From positions 6,562,001 through 6,626,000 of the forward strand of contig NZ_LR134352.1 in assembly GCF_900637185.1 (NCBI RefSeq): DNA of 64,000 nucleotides. Reading direction: 5' to 3'. The DNA comes from Nocardia asteroides. GTDB lineage: Bacteria > Actinomycetota > Actinomycetes > Mycobacteriales > Mycobacteriaceae. This document shows positions 20,521 through 30,374 of the stretch, piece by piece (the first letter of the stretch is position 1; every line of letters starts with the position of its first letter). Under the pieces are notes generated by a model. That model was not told where the DNA came from and made no database searches. It worked only from the letters and a program-made list of their open reading frames with translations. Made by a program: the position numbers and the translations under genes.

Positions 20521-21564
20521 ATGACGGCATCTTCGCCCGCCCCCAGCCGCCGCGAGGCACCCGACCGTAACCTCGCACTCGAGCTGGTCCGCGTCACCGA
20601 GGCAGGCGCGATGGCAGCGGGCCGCTGGGTCGGCCGCGGAGACAAGGAAGGTGGCGACGGCGCCGCGGTCGACGCGATGCGCCAGCTGGTCAGCTCCGTG
20701 TCCATGCAGGGCGTCGTCGTGATCGGTGAGGGCGAGAAGGACGAAGCGCCCATGCTGTACAACGGCGAGGCGGTCGGTGACGGCACCGGTCCCGAGGTCG
20801 ACTTCGCGGTCGACCCGATCGACGGCACCACCCTGATGTCGAAGGGCTCCCCCGGCGCCATCTCGGTCCTCGCGGTCGCCGAGCGCGGCGCCATGTTCGA
20901 CCCGTCGGCCGTGTTCTACATGCACAAGATCGCCGTGGGCCCCGACGCCGCCGGCTCGATCGACATCACCGCCCCCATCGGCGAGAACATCCGCCGCGTC
21001 GCCAAGGCCAAGAAGTCCTCGGTCTCCGACCTCACCGTCTGCATCCTGGACCGCCCCCGGCACGCCGAGATCATCCAGCAGACCCGTGACGCGGGCGCCC
21101 GCATCCGCCTGATCTCCGACGGTGACGTCGCCGGCGCCATCGCCGCCGCCCGCCCCGAGTCCGGCGTGGACATCCTCGTCGGCATCGGCGGTACCCCCGA
21201 GGGCATCATCGCCGCCGCCGCGCTGCGCTGCCTCGGCGGTGAGCTGCAGGGCATGCTCGCCCCCAAGGACGACGAAGAGCGCCAGAAGGCCATCGACGCG
21301 GGCCACGACCTGGACCGCGTCCTGTCCACCACCGACCTGGTGGCCGGCGAGAACGTCTTCTTCTGCGCCACCGGCGTCACCGACGGCGACCTCCTGCGCG
21401 GCGTCCGCTACTTCGGCGGCGGCGCCTCCACCCAGTCCATCGTCATGCGCTCCAAGTCCGGCACCGTCCGCATGATCGACGCCTACCACCGCCTCACCAA
21501 GCTCCGCGAATACTCCTCCGTCGACTTCGACGGCGACGACAGCGCCAACCCGCCCCTGCCGTGA
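20521..21564 (+). CDS. glpX: Class II fructose-1,6-bisphosphatase
   Basis: The 347-residue GlpX-type enzyme is the gluconeogenic FBPase of Mycobacteriales, which lack the class I enzyme. Signature residues are visible in [19 protein letters not shown] (about 75-93), the metal/phosphate motif DPIDGTTL (about 101-108) and [14 protein letters not shown]. The ATG at 20521 has a strong Shine-Dalgarno AAGGAGG about 8 bases upstream; the frame is open further 5' without family similarity. A hairpin terminator with a UUCG-type loop follows. Confidence 0.95.
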   Translation: MTASSPAPSRREAPDRNLALELVRVTEAGAMAAGRWVGRGDKEGGDGAAVDAMRQLVSSVSMQGVVVIGEGEKDEAPMLYNGEAVGDGTGPEVDFAVDPIDGTTLMSKGSPGAISVLAVAERGAMFDPSAVFYMHKIAVGPDAAGSIDITAPIGENIRRVAKAKKSSVSDLTVCILDRPRHAEIIQQTRDAGARIRLISDGDVAGAIAAARPESGVDILVGIGGTPEGIIAAAALRCLGGELQGMLAPKDDEERQKAIDAGHDLDRVLSTTDLVAGENVFFCATGVTDGDLLRGVRYFGGGASTQSIVMRSKSGTVRMIDAYHRLTKLREYSSVDFDGDDSANPPLP

Positions 21565-21568
21565 TGTG

Positions 21569-21598
21569 AAAGGCCGCGCACTTCGGTGCGCGGCCTTT
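21569..21598 (+). terminator. Rho-independent terminator after glpX
   Basis: A 13-bp stem (AAAGGCCGCGCAC with its complement) closes a TTCG tetraloop, and the right arm ends in TTT. It starts 5 bases after the glpX stop. Confidence 0.88.
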
Positions 21599-21645
21599 GC
21601 ACGGTCGTTCGACAGTCGGCCGGACCTCTCGTAAGCAGGAAGCCG

Positions 21646-22098
21646 ATGATCCCCAGCGCATCCTTGGCGATGTTCGCGGTACGCCCCGCCATACCGGCGG
21701 AGCTCTACATCGAACGATTCCGGGCGTTGATCTCAGCCGCCGTCGACATTGCCCAGACCGTCGACTTCGATCTGGACGAGCAAATCGCGCTCGACTCGTT
21801 GCCCCGATGGTTTCGGGACGCACCGGATTTCGCGAGCACCGAGGGCGCGAACAACTACGTCGCGGCGAACCTGGGACCTCCCTGGGACCCAGCGGAGTGG
21901 ATCTATTGCTTCGACCCCGACCTGCGCGCATGGACGTGGTGGGACATCACCCGACAACCGGATGGCATCGCCGTTCGGGTCGACACCCGCGGCGAGCCCC
22001 ACATTCCCCACGGTGAACTGCTCTGGGCGCTCTACGTCTCCGGCGCTCGACACGTCGATCCACTACGCATGGTGGCCATCGACGGCCGCACGAAGTGA
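21646..22098 (+). CDS. Orphan hypothetical protein, first of a pair between glpX and fumC
   Basis: I do not recognise this protein of about 150 residues. It is acidic and Trp-rich in its centre (PWDPAEWIYCFDPDLRAWTWW region) with no membrane segment or signal peptide. The ATG at 21646 is the first reasonable start after the glpX terminator; an in-frame start at 21586 would lie inside the terminator hairpin. It is followed 30 bases later by a second orphan. GC content looks lower than in the flanking core genes. Size, charge and pairing resemble immunity or toxin-accessory proteins, but no motif supports this. Confidence 0.6.
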   Translation: MIPSASLAMFAVRPAIPAELYIERFRALISAAVDIAQTVDFDLDEQIALDSLPRWFRDAPDFASTEGANNYVAANLGPPWDPAEWIYCFDPDLRAWTWWDITRQPDGIAVRVDTRGEPHIPHGELLWALYVSGARHVDPLRMVAIDGRTK

Positions 22099-22128
22099 CC
22101 ATACGGAATCCGACGTCGGGACGATTGA

Positions 22129-22575
22129 TTGGCGAGCGAAGATCTTCGGGACAAGCTGACCCTGCTCCGAGAGAGACGGGAGCTACGCCGCTTGGTCGAC
22201 GGCCTGGACGGGATCGACGTTGTCGGATACCGAGATCGCGCCGCGATTTCGAGGGAAGCCCTGGACACACTCCGCAATTTCAATCGACTCTCCACGGTCC
22301 CGAACGCCAGAATCGACGACAGCGCCGGGACCGATCGGATCACCGCCTGGTACAAAACGCTCTTGCGAGAGGCGCGGATCGGGTCCCGGTTCTACTGCGG
22401 CACCGGCTTGGAAAATTTCCCTTTTTTGGAGTGCGTCGTCGAGGATGGCCGCTGGCTCGCATCTCTTCGTAGCGCTCTTGGCGACAATCTGGATTTCATT
22501 GCAGGGGATGAGCGGTCGGTCGCGATGTCATTCGACGACGAGTACGAAATCCTCGGATTCCATCGACTGCTGTGA
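22129..22575 (+). CDS. Orphan hypothetical protein, second of a pair between glpX and fumC
   Basis: This is an unrecognised 148-residue soluble protein with a TTG start (LASEDLRDKLTLLRERREL). The N-terminal third is a charged helix (about 3-30). The remainder is mixed, with a WYKTLLREARIGSRFYC region and an acidic C-terminus (SFDDEYEILGFHRLL). The coding sequence contains runs such as AAAATTTCCCTTTTTT and has visibly lower GC than glpX or fumC. Those two genes are neighbours in mycobacteria, so the pair looks like an insertion into a conserved junction. Confidence 0.58.
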   Translation: MASEDLRDKLTLLRERRELRRLVDGLDGIDVVGYRDRAAISREALDTLRNFNRLSTVPNARIDDSAGTDRITAWYKTLLREARIGSRFYCGTGLENFPFLECVVEDGRWLASLRSALGDNLDFIAGDERSVAMSFDDEYEILGFHRLL

Positions 22576-22688
22576 CCCTGGCGGTCGAGTACGACTGGGC
22601 ACCGCCTGGTCTATTCCCCCTTCGGGGTGTGGGATTTTGCGGGGGTGTGGGGACCCCATTCGGGGCGGGATCGTCCTAGGGTCGAGGC

Positions 22689-24095
<1,407 letters not shown>

Positions 24096-24100
24096 TCGGC

Positions 24101-24143
24101 ACGCGAACGGCCGTCACCCCGAGGGAGTGACGGCCGTTCGCGT
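24101..24143. terminator. Long inverted repeat between convergent fumC and desaturase genes
   Basis: Two perfect 17-base arms (ACGCGAACGGCCGTCAC and its complement) surround a 9-base centre. It has no U-run, but the position between two convergent stops suits a bidirectional terminator. Confidence 0.75.
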
Positions 24144-24151
24144 CGGGACGG

Positions 24152-25006
24152 TCAGGCCAGGTGCGCCAGTTCGGCGCGGGCCTTCTCGCCTTCCTCACTG
24201 AAGTCGGTGCGGGTGAAGATGTTCCAGCGCTTCAGCAGCGGCCCGAACACCAGCTCGCCTTCCTTGGCCCGGTCGTAGATGCCGGCCTCGGCCAGGGCCT
24301 CGTCGCTGGAGCCGCCGCCGGGCAGCTCCACCTGCGGGACACGGAAGGTCGCGACCTGGTCGGCGATGGCCCGCACGGCCTGGTCGGGGACCAGATCGAG
24401 GGCGGCGGCGACGAGGGCGGCGAAGAAGTCGGCCTGCAGCGCGTCGTCGGCGGCCAGCTTCTCGGCGATGGCGGTGACGATCGGGTTCTCGCCGAGGGCG
24501 GCGGTGTTGCGGTGCCGGATGGCGGCGGCCTGCTCCTCGAGGGCGCAGGTGGTGAGCACCTCGATCAGGTGCAGCGGGGGACGGTTGAAGCCGTCGGTCA
24601 TGTGCGCCATGCGAGCCCGTTCCAGGGCCACCGGATCCACCGCGCGGGTCACCATCAGGTAGTTGCGGATGAGGATCTCGTGGCGGTTCTCCTCGGCCGT
24701 CCACCGGCCGACCCAGCGCCACCACGGACCGGTGCGCAGATGCTTGCCGAGTTCCCGGTGGTAGGACGGCAGGTTGTCGGCGACCAGGACGCTCACCGTC
24801 AGCGCGAGCTTGGCGGTCTCGCTCAGCTCGGACTGCTCGGGGGTCCAGTCGGTGCCGCCGAGGAAGGCGAAGTTGCGCCCGTCGGCCCACGGCACGAACT
24901 CGTGCGGCTGCCAGCCCTCGGCCACCTCGGTGTGCCGAGCCAGGTTGGTTTCCACCACATCCGCGAGCGAGTCCAGCAGCTCGCGGTCGGTCAAAGTTTT
25001 CTGCAC
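24152..25006 (-). CDS. desA2: Acyl-ACP desaturase, DesA2-like
   Basis: The 284-residue soluble di-iron desaturase family protein has a ferritin-like helical bundle with EENRHEILIRNYLM (about 104-117), which contains an ExxH iron motif. The second half has EEQAAAIRHRNTAAL, where the expected E...ExxH spacing is altered. M. tuberculosis DesA2, the positional equivalent, also has an atypical metal site. The likely role is unsaturation of mycolic-acid precursors. The start GTG at 25006 is preceded by TAGGTT with six bases between (leaderless pattern). In mycobacteria desA2 lies between phoH2 and glyA; here it lies before phoH2. Confidence 0.88.
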   Translation of the reverse strand: MQKTLTDRELLDSLADVVETNLARHTEVAEGWQPHEFVPWADGRNFAFLGGTDWTPEQSELSETAKLALTVSVLVADNLPSYHRELGKHLRTGPWWRWVGRWTAEENRHEILIRNYLMVTRAVDPVALERARMAHMTDGFNRPPLHLIEVLTTCALEEQAAAIRHRNTAALGENPIVTAIAEKLAADDALQADFFAALVAAALDLVPDQAVRAIADQVATFRVPQVELPGGGSSDEALAEAGIYDRAKEGELVFGPLLKRWNIFTRTDFSEEGEKARAELAHLA

Positions 25007-25086
25007 TCCGACAACCTAGCCGGTCGGCCGCAAGCGCGGGGACCTACACGGTGATCAGGTCCCCGCGCCGGGGCCGGGCATCGGAG

Positions 25087-25704
25087 CTACTTCTTGGTCA
25101 CCGTGGTCTCGCCGTTGACCCAGACGATGGTGCCGCCGGTGAACTCGCTCTGCTTGCCGCCGTTGGCGGTGTTCGTCTCGTCGGAGGTCGGGTAGCCGAG
25201 CGGACCGTTGGCGCCGCCCTCGTCCTCCCACGTCTCGCGGATGTCACCCCAGACGATGTGGGCGCCGGAGTCCGAGCTCCAGTAGATGGTGCCGCCCTCG
25301 AAGTCCTGGTACTGGCCGCCGTTGGGGCCTGCCTCCTGGGCTTCCTCCGGCGCGCCGAGCGGGCTGGTGGCGCCACCGGCGGCGACGTACTTCTTGTAGA
25401 CCTCGCCGGAGACGGTGATGTCGCCGTTCGGGGTGGAGATGGTGGTGGACTCACCGGCGGCCGTCGCGCTGGTGGTGGGGGTGGCCGTGCCGGTGCCGCT
25501 CTCGTCGGCGTCGGGTGTGGTGGTCATGCCGCCCATACCGGTGGTGGTGGTCGAGCCGGCCCCGCCCATGGCCGAGGTCACCGAGCCGACGGTGTCCTTG
25601 GCCTTGTCCTGATCTTCGTCGCTGCAGCCCGCGGCGAGCAGCAGACCGGCCGCGGCGAGGACCGCGGCGCCTCCAGCGGCAGTACGTCGAGCGAAGTGGT
25701 TCAT
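25087..25704 (-). CDS. LGFP-repeat lipoprotein
   Basis: The protein of about 205 residues starts with a lipoprotein signal peptide (MNHFARRT then AGGAAVLAAAGLLLAAGCSDE, lipobox cysteine near residue 28). A Thr/Gly/Ser-rich linker (about 35-90) follows, and then two or three LGFP-type repeats (GGATSPLGAPEE, GGANGPLGYPTSDE, each followed by an F-GG-I-W strand). LGFP repeats occur in mycobacterial cell-wall proteins and are thought to bind the envelope. I chose the ATG at 25704 because GAGAGG lies 6 bases before it; the ATG at 25710 is an alternative. Confidence 0.88.
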   Translation of the reverse strand: MNHFARRTAAGGAAVLAAAGLLLAAGCSDEDQDKAKDTVGSVTSAMGGAGSTTTTGMGGMTTTPDADESGTGTATPTTSATAAGESTTISTPNGDITVSGEVYKKYVAAGGATSPLGAPEEAQEAGPNGGQYQDFEGGTIYWSSDSGAHIVWGDIRETWEDEGGANGPLGYPTSDETNTANGGKQSEFTGGTIVWVNGETTVTKK

Positions 25705-25824
25705 ATCCATCCTCTCGCGAGTGGCCCCCCGGGGGCACGCCCCCGGAATGGAGCCTGGCCGACATCCGCAACGGCCCGGCGGAACGTTGTTCGCCGAGCC
25801 GTTGCTGGATTGGTGTCGCCGCGG

Positions 25825-25852
25825 ATAATACCCACTGTTCGCGGTAATCAAA
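25825..25852 (-). promoter_or_regulatory. Predicted promoter of the LGFP lipoprotein gene
   Basis: On the minus strand, TTTGAT (25852-25847) and TATTAT (25830-25825) are separated by 16 bases. Transcription would start near 25818 and give a leader of about 110 bases. The stretch 25711-25824 also holds a GC-rich hairpin (CCCCCGGGGG type). No gene is visible in it. Confidence 0.5.
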
Positions 25853-25888
25853 CGCAATCAGGCCCGCGACGCGGCCCGATTGCCGAGA

Positions 25889-27262
25889 TTACGCGTTGGG
25901 GCCGTACTCCTCGAGCATCTCGGTCACCAGCGCCGCGATCGGCGAACGCTCGGACCGGGTGAGCGTGATGTGCGCGAAAAGCGGGTGTCCCTTGAGCTTT
26001 TCGATCACCGCCGCCACACCGTCGTGCCTGCCGACCCGCAGATTGTCGCGCTGGGCGACATCGTGAGTGAGCACCACCCGCGAGCCCGTGCCGAGCCGGC
26101 TCAGCACCGTCAGCAGCACATTGCGTTCGAGCGACTGCGCCTCGTCGACGATCACGAAGGAATCGTGCAGCGAGCGGCCGCGGATGTGGGTCAGCGGCAG
26201 CACTTCGAGCATGTCGCGGCTGAGCACCTCCTCCATCACCTCGCGGCTGGCCAGCCCGTCGAGCGTGTCGAAGACGGCCTGGGCCCACGGGCCCATCTTC
26301 TCGCTCTCCGAACCGGGCAGATAGCCCAGTTCCTGCCCGCCCACCGCGTACAGCGGCCGGAACACGACCACCTTGCGCTGTGTCCGCCGTTCCAGCACCG
26401 CCTCGAGGCCCGCGGTCAGCGCGAGCGCCGACTTACCGGTGCCCGCCCGGCCGCCCATCGACACGATGCCGATGCTCTCGTCGAGCAGCAGATCGAGCGC
26501 GATGCGCTGTTCGGCCGAGCGGCCGTGCAGGCCGAAGGCCTCCCGCTCGCGCACCAGCTGCACCCGCTTGTCCGGGGTGACCCGGCCCAGCGCGCTCGAG
26601 CTGCTACCGAGCAGCCGGATCCCGGTGTGGCAGGGCAGTTCCCGCGCCTCGTCCAGGTCGATCACCGAATCGGCGTAGAGCTGGTCGATCTGGGAGCCCG
26701 CGACGTCGAGTTCGACCATCCCGCTCCACCCGGAGGTCACCACGTCCTGGGCGTGGTACTCGTCGGCGGACAGGCCGACCGCGCTCGCCTTGACCCGCAG
26801 CGGGATGTCCTTGGACACCAGCACCACCTCCGCGCCCTCGGCCGCGAAGTTCAGCGCGCAGGCCAGGATGCGGGAATCGTTGGTCTCCGAACGGAATCCG
26901 GCGGGCAGCACCGACGGGTCGGTGTGGTTGAGCTCCACCTGAAGAGTGCCGCCGTCGGTGCCGATCGGGAGCGGCTGATCGAGCCTGCCGTGGTTGACCC
27001 GCAGGTCGTCGAGCATGCGCAGGGCTTCCCTGGCGAACCAGCCGAGTTCGTGGTGGTGCCGCTTGGCCTCCAATTCACTGATCACGACCAGCGGCAGAAC
27101 CACCTGGTGTTCGCCGAACCTGGTGACGGCCCACGGATCCGAGAGCAGGACCGAGGTGTCGACGATGAAAGTCTTGCGACCGGAACGCGAGGGGCGGACC
27201 CCCTTCTTCGAGGCCGAGGCCGTGTGCATCGCGGGGGCGGAAACGGAGCGTGCAGCAGTCAC
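25889..27262 (-). CDS. phoH2: PIN-PhoH fusion protein (PhoH2), RNA helicase/RNase
   Basis: The product of about 457 residues joins an N-terminal PIN RNase domain (about 25-180: [35 protein letters not shown]) to a PhoH ATPase domain (about 230-457: [18 protein letters not shown], Walker [13 protein letters not shown]). Mycobacterial PhoH2 unwinds and cleaves RNA. I prefer the GTG at 27262 because TAAGGAG lies 7 bases upstream; an earlier GTG at 27286 would place that site inside the gene. A possible small ORF ends within the Shine-Dalgarno sequence. Confidence 0.92.
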   Translation of the reverse strand: MTAARSVSAPAMHTASASKKGVRPSRSGRKTFIVDTSVLLSDPWAVTRFGEHQVVLPLVVISELEAKRHHHELGWFAREALRMLDDLRVNHGRLDQPLPIGTDGGTLQVELNHTDPSVLPAGFRSETNDSRILACALNFAAEGAEVVLVSKDIPLRVKASAVGLSADEYHAQDVVTSGWSGMVELDVAGSQIDQLYADSVIDLDEARELPCHTGIRLLGSSSSALGRVTPDKRVQLVREREAFGLHGRSAEQRIALDLLLDESIGIVSMGGRAGTGKSALALTAGLEAVLERRTQRKVVVFRPLYAVGGQELGYLPGSESEKMGPWAQAVFDTLDGLASREVMEEVLSRDMLEVLPLTHIRGRSLHDSFVIVDEAQSLERNVLLTVLSRLGTGSRVVLTHDVAQRDNLRVGRHDGVAAVIEKLKGHPLFAHITLTRSERSPIAALVTEMLEEYGPNA

Positions 27263-27272
27263 GGTGGGCTCC

Positions 27273-27377
27273 TTATGTGTTCGCACGGCACCCGCGCGAA
27301 CGATCTCGCTGGACCGGTCCGTCCTGGTAGGCGGCTTGATCAGCCGCCACGAGGGCCGGGTGCCGGCCCTCTCGCAC
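27273..27377 (-). CDS. Possible small upstream ORF of phoH2 (PhoAT-like position)
   Basis: On the minus strand a GTG at 27377 opens a 34-codon frame (begins [20 protein letters not shown]). Its TAA stop is part of TAAGGAG, the presumed phoH2 ribosome-binding site, so translation could be coupled. In mycobacteria phoH2 is preceded by a small antitoxin-like gene, phoAT, in one operon, and this frame occupies that position. The short length and non-ATG start mean chance is possible. I cannot compare it with known PhoAT sequences. Confidence 0.3.
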   Translation of the reverse strand: MREGRHPALVAADQAAYQDGPVQRDRSRGCRANT

Positions 27378-27562
27378 TGAGTAGCTCAGTCACGGTCAGG
27401 ACCTCCCGTACGAGCCACACCGACGCGGCCCGCATCACCGACGCTACCGGTCGGCGCCCGGCCGCGCTGCCGGACAGCCGGACGTGTCCGTGAATTTGTC
27501 GTTAACCGGCGCCGACGCGAAGGATCCGCCACCGCGGTGTCGGCGAGCGCTAGAGTCGAAGC

Positions 27563-27835
27563 ATGGCCGAGGACGAGGATCTGGCGAAACTGTCGTCGAA
27601 GGAACTGCACGACCGTGCGGTGAAGACGGCCGTGCGCCGCGGCGACGTGAAGTTCCTGTGGGACCTGCTCAAGGCGATTCCGGCCGCGCAGGCCGAGGCG
27701 GGCGACATCGGCGAGAGCGAGGCCGACATCAAGTACGTGCTGCCGATGATCGACGACTACTTCCACGCCGGCGACGGAAAACTGGCCGATGTGCTGCGGC
27801 CGACGTACCTGGACTACCTGAGCAAGCACCGGTAG
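27563..27835 (+). CDS. Conserved small hypothetical protein
   Basis: The 90-residue soluble, predominantly helical acidic protein begins MAEDEDLAKLSSKELHDRAV, has a core VRRGDVKFLWDLLKAIPAA and ends TYLDYLSKHR. I recall similar short proteins in Nocardia and Rhodococcus without known function, and no motif assigns a role. TAGAGT at 27551-27556 lies six bases before the ATG without a Shine-Dalgarno sequence, almost identical to the fumC start region (TAGrGTCGArGCATG), so it is probably leaderless. It lies between phoH2 and a convergent NTF2-like gene. Confidence 0.7.
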   Translation: MAEDEDLAKLSSKELHDRAVKTAVRRGDVKFLWDLLKAIPAAQAEAGDIGESEADIKYVLPMIDDYFHAGDGKLADVLRPTYLDYLSKHR

Positions 27836-27847
27836 TCCCCGGCGGGA

Positions 27848-28267
27848 TCAGCGGCGCAGCACCGCCCGCGCCGCACCGACGACGGTGCCGCGCGCCACGT
27901 TGCCCATGCTGAAGTGGTCGTCCCACAGCACGATCCGGCCCTCGCGCACCTCGAAGGTGCCGGTGACCCAGAAGCCGATCCGGACCGGTCCGGCCCGCAG
28001 GTAGTCGGTGCGGTCGGTGAGCACGATGGGGCCGTCGGCCGCGATGTGGTGGATCTCGGCCCAGAAGCCGAACGCGGGCCGTTCCAGGCCGCGCAACACC
28101 TGGGCGACCCGCTGCTTGCCGCGCAGGGTCGGCAGGCCGGTGTTCTTCCAGACGATCGCCGGGTCGAGCAGCTCGAGCGCCTCGTCGACGGCGTCGACGG
28201 CGAACGCGGCGAAGAACTCCCGCACGACGGTGACGGCGTTCTCCGGCAGCTCCGGTTGGTCGGTCAT
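27848..28267 (-). CDS. NTF2-like / limonene-epoxide-hydrolase-fold protein
   Basis: The 139-residue single-domain protein has the SnoaL/LEH alpha+beta cone pattern. It has an N-terminal helix VVREFFAAFAVDAVDEALELL, then AIVWKNTGLPTLRGKQRVAQVL with the typical W-N...G segment, and C-terminal strands ending GRIVLWDDHFS. Family members include limonene-1,2-epoxide hydrolases and polyketide cyclases. No catalytic set can be confirmed from sequence alone. The start has TAGGCT six bases upstream on this strand (leaderless pattern). It is followed upstream by a TetR gene in the same orientation and belongs to the oxidoreductase block at 28-31 kb. Confidence 0.8.
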   Translation of the reverse strand: MTDQPELPENAVTVVREFFAAFAVDAVDEALELLDPAIVWKNTGLPTLRGKQRVAQVLRGLERPAFGFWAEIHHIAADGPIVLTDRTDYLRAGPVRIGFWVTGTFEVREGRIVLWDDHFSMGNVARGTVVGAARAVLRR

Positions 28268-28313
28268 GCTGCGAGCCTAGGACGTTCGCCCGCGCCAGAC
28301 CAGACCCGGCGCG

Positions 28314-29033
28314 CTACCCACTCGTAGCACGCCGGTCGATGAGCACGGCGAGCCCGTCCAGGATCCGGTCGACGCCGTAGTCGAAGGCCGCGCCGGGTGC
28401 CGCGCCCGCGCCGACGGCCGCCGCCTCCTCGGCGAAGGCCGCCTCGACGGCGGGGAACCGGCCACCGGCCGCGGCCATCATGGCGGTGAACTGCTCGGCG
28501 AACTGGATGGCACCGTCGCCGTCGCCGACCGATTCGACCTGCTGGGCCAGGCTGCGGGCGTGCCCGTTGAGCAACACGATGGTGTCGAGCCGTTCGGGAC
28601 CGGTGAGGCCGGTGCCCGCCAGCGCGGCGACGGCCGCCTCGGTCCAGCCCATCTCGTTCGGACCCAGCGGCCGGATCCCGAGGGTGAGCTCGATGGTCCA
28701 CGGGTGGGCCCGGTAGCGCGCGAAGATCGCCTCGATCCACTGCCGCAGTCCACTGCGCCAGGACGCGCCGTCCAGTCGCGGCGCCTCCCCCATCGCCGTG
28801 TCCAGCATCAGCGCGGTGAGCTGCTCCTTGCCCGGCACGTACCGGTACAGCGACATCTTGGTGAAGCCGAGCCGCTCGGCCAGCCGCTGCATCGACAGCG
28901 CGGCCAGTCCCTCCGCGTCCACCAGCGCGATCGCCTCGGCGACGATGCCCGCCAGCGTGAGGGCGGGTTTCGGGCCGCGCTTGGGCCGCTGGGCGGTGCC
29001 CCAGAGCAGTTCGACGGTGGTCGGCGCTGGCAT
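28314..29033 (-). CDS. TetR family regulator with TetR_C-type ligand domain
   Basis: The protein of about 239 residues has the helix-turn-helix at about 22-68 (ALVDAEGLAALSMQRLAERL and GFTKMSLYRYVPGKEQLTAL). Its C-terminal domain resembles the tetracycline-repressor class (TetR_C) that often pairs with FAD monooxygenases. I chose the ATG at 29033, which has GAGAGG about 8 bases upstream. It is divergent from the FAD monooxygenase gene. The intervening 110 bp hold partly matching inverted half-sites GGAACTGTGTC (29065-29075) and GATACAGTTTCC (29103-29114). Confidence 0.88.
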   Translation of the reverse strand: MPAPTTVELLWGTAQRPKRGPKPALTLAGIVAEAIALVDAEGLAALSMQRLAERLGFTKMSLYRYVPGKEQLTALMLDTAMGEAPRLDGASWRSGLRQWIEAIFARYRAHPWTIELTLGIRPLGPNEMGWTEAAVAALAGTGLTGPERLDTIVLLNGHARSLAQQVESVGDGDGAIQFAEQFTAMMAAAGGRFPAVEAAFAEEAAAVGAGAAPGAAFDYGVDRILDGLAVLIDRRATSG

Positions 29034-29057
29034 CGATCGATCCTCTCGAATTCCCGG

Positions 29058-29086
29058 TTGACGCGGAACTGTGTCTACCATACTCT
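29058..29086 (+). promoter_or_regulatory. Predicted promoter of the FAD monooxygenase gene
   Basis: TTGACG (29058-29063) and TACTCT (29081-29086) are spaced by 17 bases, giving a start near 29093. The two imperfect inverted half-sites at 29065-29075 and 29103-29114 bracket the -10 box and could bind the divergent TetR protein. Confidence 0.55.
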
Positions 29087-29143
29087 AATCAGCATCCACC
29101 GGATACAGTTTCCATCGGACACCAATCTTTCGAGGGGCACACC

Positions 29144-30340
29144 ATGCGCAACCAGACCGTTCTCATCTCCGGCGCGAGCATCGCCGGGCCCGCCCTGGCC
29201 TACTGGCTGCATCGCTACGGCTTCGCCGTCACCGTCGTCGAGCGGGCGCCCGCGCTGCGCCCCGGCGGCCAGGCCGTCGACTTCAAGGGCCGCACCCACC
29301 TCACCGTGCTCGAGCGAATGGGCATCCTCGACGCCGTCCGCGCCCGCCGCACCGGCACCACCGACCTGGCCTTCGTCGACGACGACGGCCGCGAACTGGC
29401 GCAGCTGTCCGGCGACTTCACCGGCGGCGACATCGAGATCCTGCGCGGCGACCTGGCCGAGATCCTGTACGCACGGACCGCCGACACCGTCGACTACGTC
29501 TTCGGCGACACCGTCACCGCGCTCACCGACACCGAGTCCGGTGTGCGCGTGGAATTCGAGCGCGGGCCGTCACGCACCTTCGACCTGGTCATCGGTGCCG
29601 ACGGAATCCATTCGCGGGTAAGGCGATTGGCCTTCGGTCCGGAGTCCGACTACGTGCACCACCTCGGTCACTACTACTGCGTGGCAGGCACCAGCCGCTG
29701 GGCCGACGCCGCCCTGCCGCGCGAGCGGGCGCGCGGCTACGCCCACAACACCCCGGGCAAGCTCGCGGTCGACGGCGGGTCCAAGGCACAGCAGATGTAC
29801 CTGTTCGCCAGTCCCACACTGGAATACGACCGCGACGACATCGACGCCGCGCGCCGCGTCATCACCACGACCTACGCGGACACCGGCTGGCACGTCCCGC
29901 GCATGCTCGCCGATCTGGCCGAGTTCGACGAGGTGTACCTCGACTCGATCAGCCAGGTCAGGATGGACGGCGCCTACACCCGTGGACGCGTGGCGCTGGT
30001 CGGCGACTCGGCCTACGGCAACACGCTGGCCGGCTTCGGCACCGGACTGGCCGTCGTCGGCGCCTATGTTCTGGCGGGCGAACTCGCATGCGCAGCAGGC
30101 GATCACGTGGCCGCGTTCGACGCCTACGAACGGATCATGCGCCGCTACGCCAAGATCGCGGGCAATTCGAACACCGGACGGTTCCTCGCGCCGAAGACCG
30201 CGCTCGGCATCAAGGCCCGCAACTGGTTCCTCGGCTCGCCCCTGTTCACGCTCATGCTGAAATACGGCGACAAGGCAGCCAACGACATCGACCTGATCGA
30301 CTACCCGAGTCTGGTCGCCGCGACGGCATCACACCCTTGA
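29144..30340 (+). CDS. FAD-dependent monooxygenase (PHBH/TetX-like)
   Basis: The 398-residue class A flavoprotein hydroxylase has an N-terminal Rossmann FAD site (VLISGASIAGPALAYWLHRYG, with Ser in place of one Gly), the DG motif region LVIGADGIHSRVR (about 148-160), and the second FAD motif RVALVGDSAYGNTLAGFGTG (about 280-299). Such enzymes hydroxylate aromatics, polyketides or antibiotics with NAD(P)H; TetX and rifampicin monooxygenase belong to this class. GAGGGG precedes the ATG. The divergent TetR gene and the downstream F420-type oxidoreductase suggest an inducible modification pathway. The substrate is unknown. Confidence 0.9.
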   Translation: MRNQTVLISGASIAGPALAYWLHRYGFAVTVVERAPALRPGGQAVDFKGRTHLTVLERMGILDAVRARRTGTTDLAFVDDDGRELAQLSGDFTGGDIEILRGDLAEILYARTADTVDYVFGDTVTALTDTESGVRVEFERGPSRTFDLVIGADGIHSRVRRLAFGPESDYVHHLGHYYCVAGTSRWADAALPRERARGYAHNTPGKLAVDGGSKAQQMYLFASPTLEYDRDDIDAARRVITTTYADTGWHVPRMLADLAEFDEVYLDSISQVRMDGAYTRGRVALVGDSAYGNTLAGFGTGLAVVGAYVLAGELACAAGDHVAAFDAYERIMRRYAKIAGNSNTGRFLAPKTALGIKARNWFLGSPLFTLMLKYGDKAANDIDLIDYPSLVAATASHP

Positions 30341-30374
30341 CCTGGAGTGCACTCCAAGTTCTATGGTCGTCGGC
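30337..30374 (+). promoter_or_regulatory. MerR-type promoter with palindrome in an over-long spacer, for the LLM oxidoreductase gene
   Basis: TTGACC (30337-30342) and TATGGT (30362-30367) are 19 bases apart. A perfect 14-bp palindrome TGGAGTGCACTCCA (30343-30356) fills the spacer. This geometry is the hallmark of promoters activated by MerR-family proteins, which untwist a 19-20 bp spacer. The start point would fall at about 30374-30375, at the ATG, so the message would be leaderless. The -35 box overlaps the monooxygenase stop codon. No merR gene is in the window. Confidence 0.65.

Noticed and set aside
25880..27493. A 537-codon plus-strand frame opposite phoH2.
   Set aside because: It is a shadow of the PIN-PhoH2 gene, which has intact Walker and PIN motifs.
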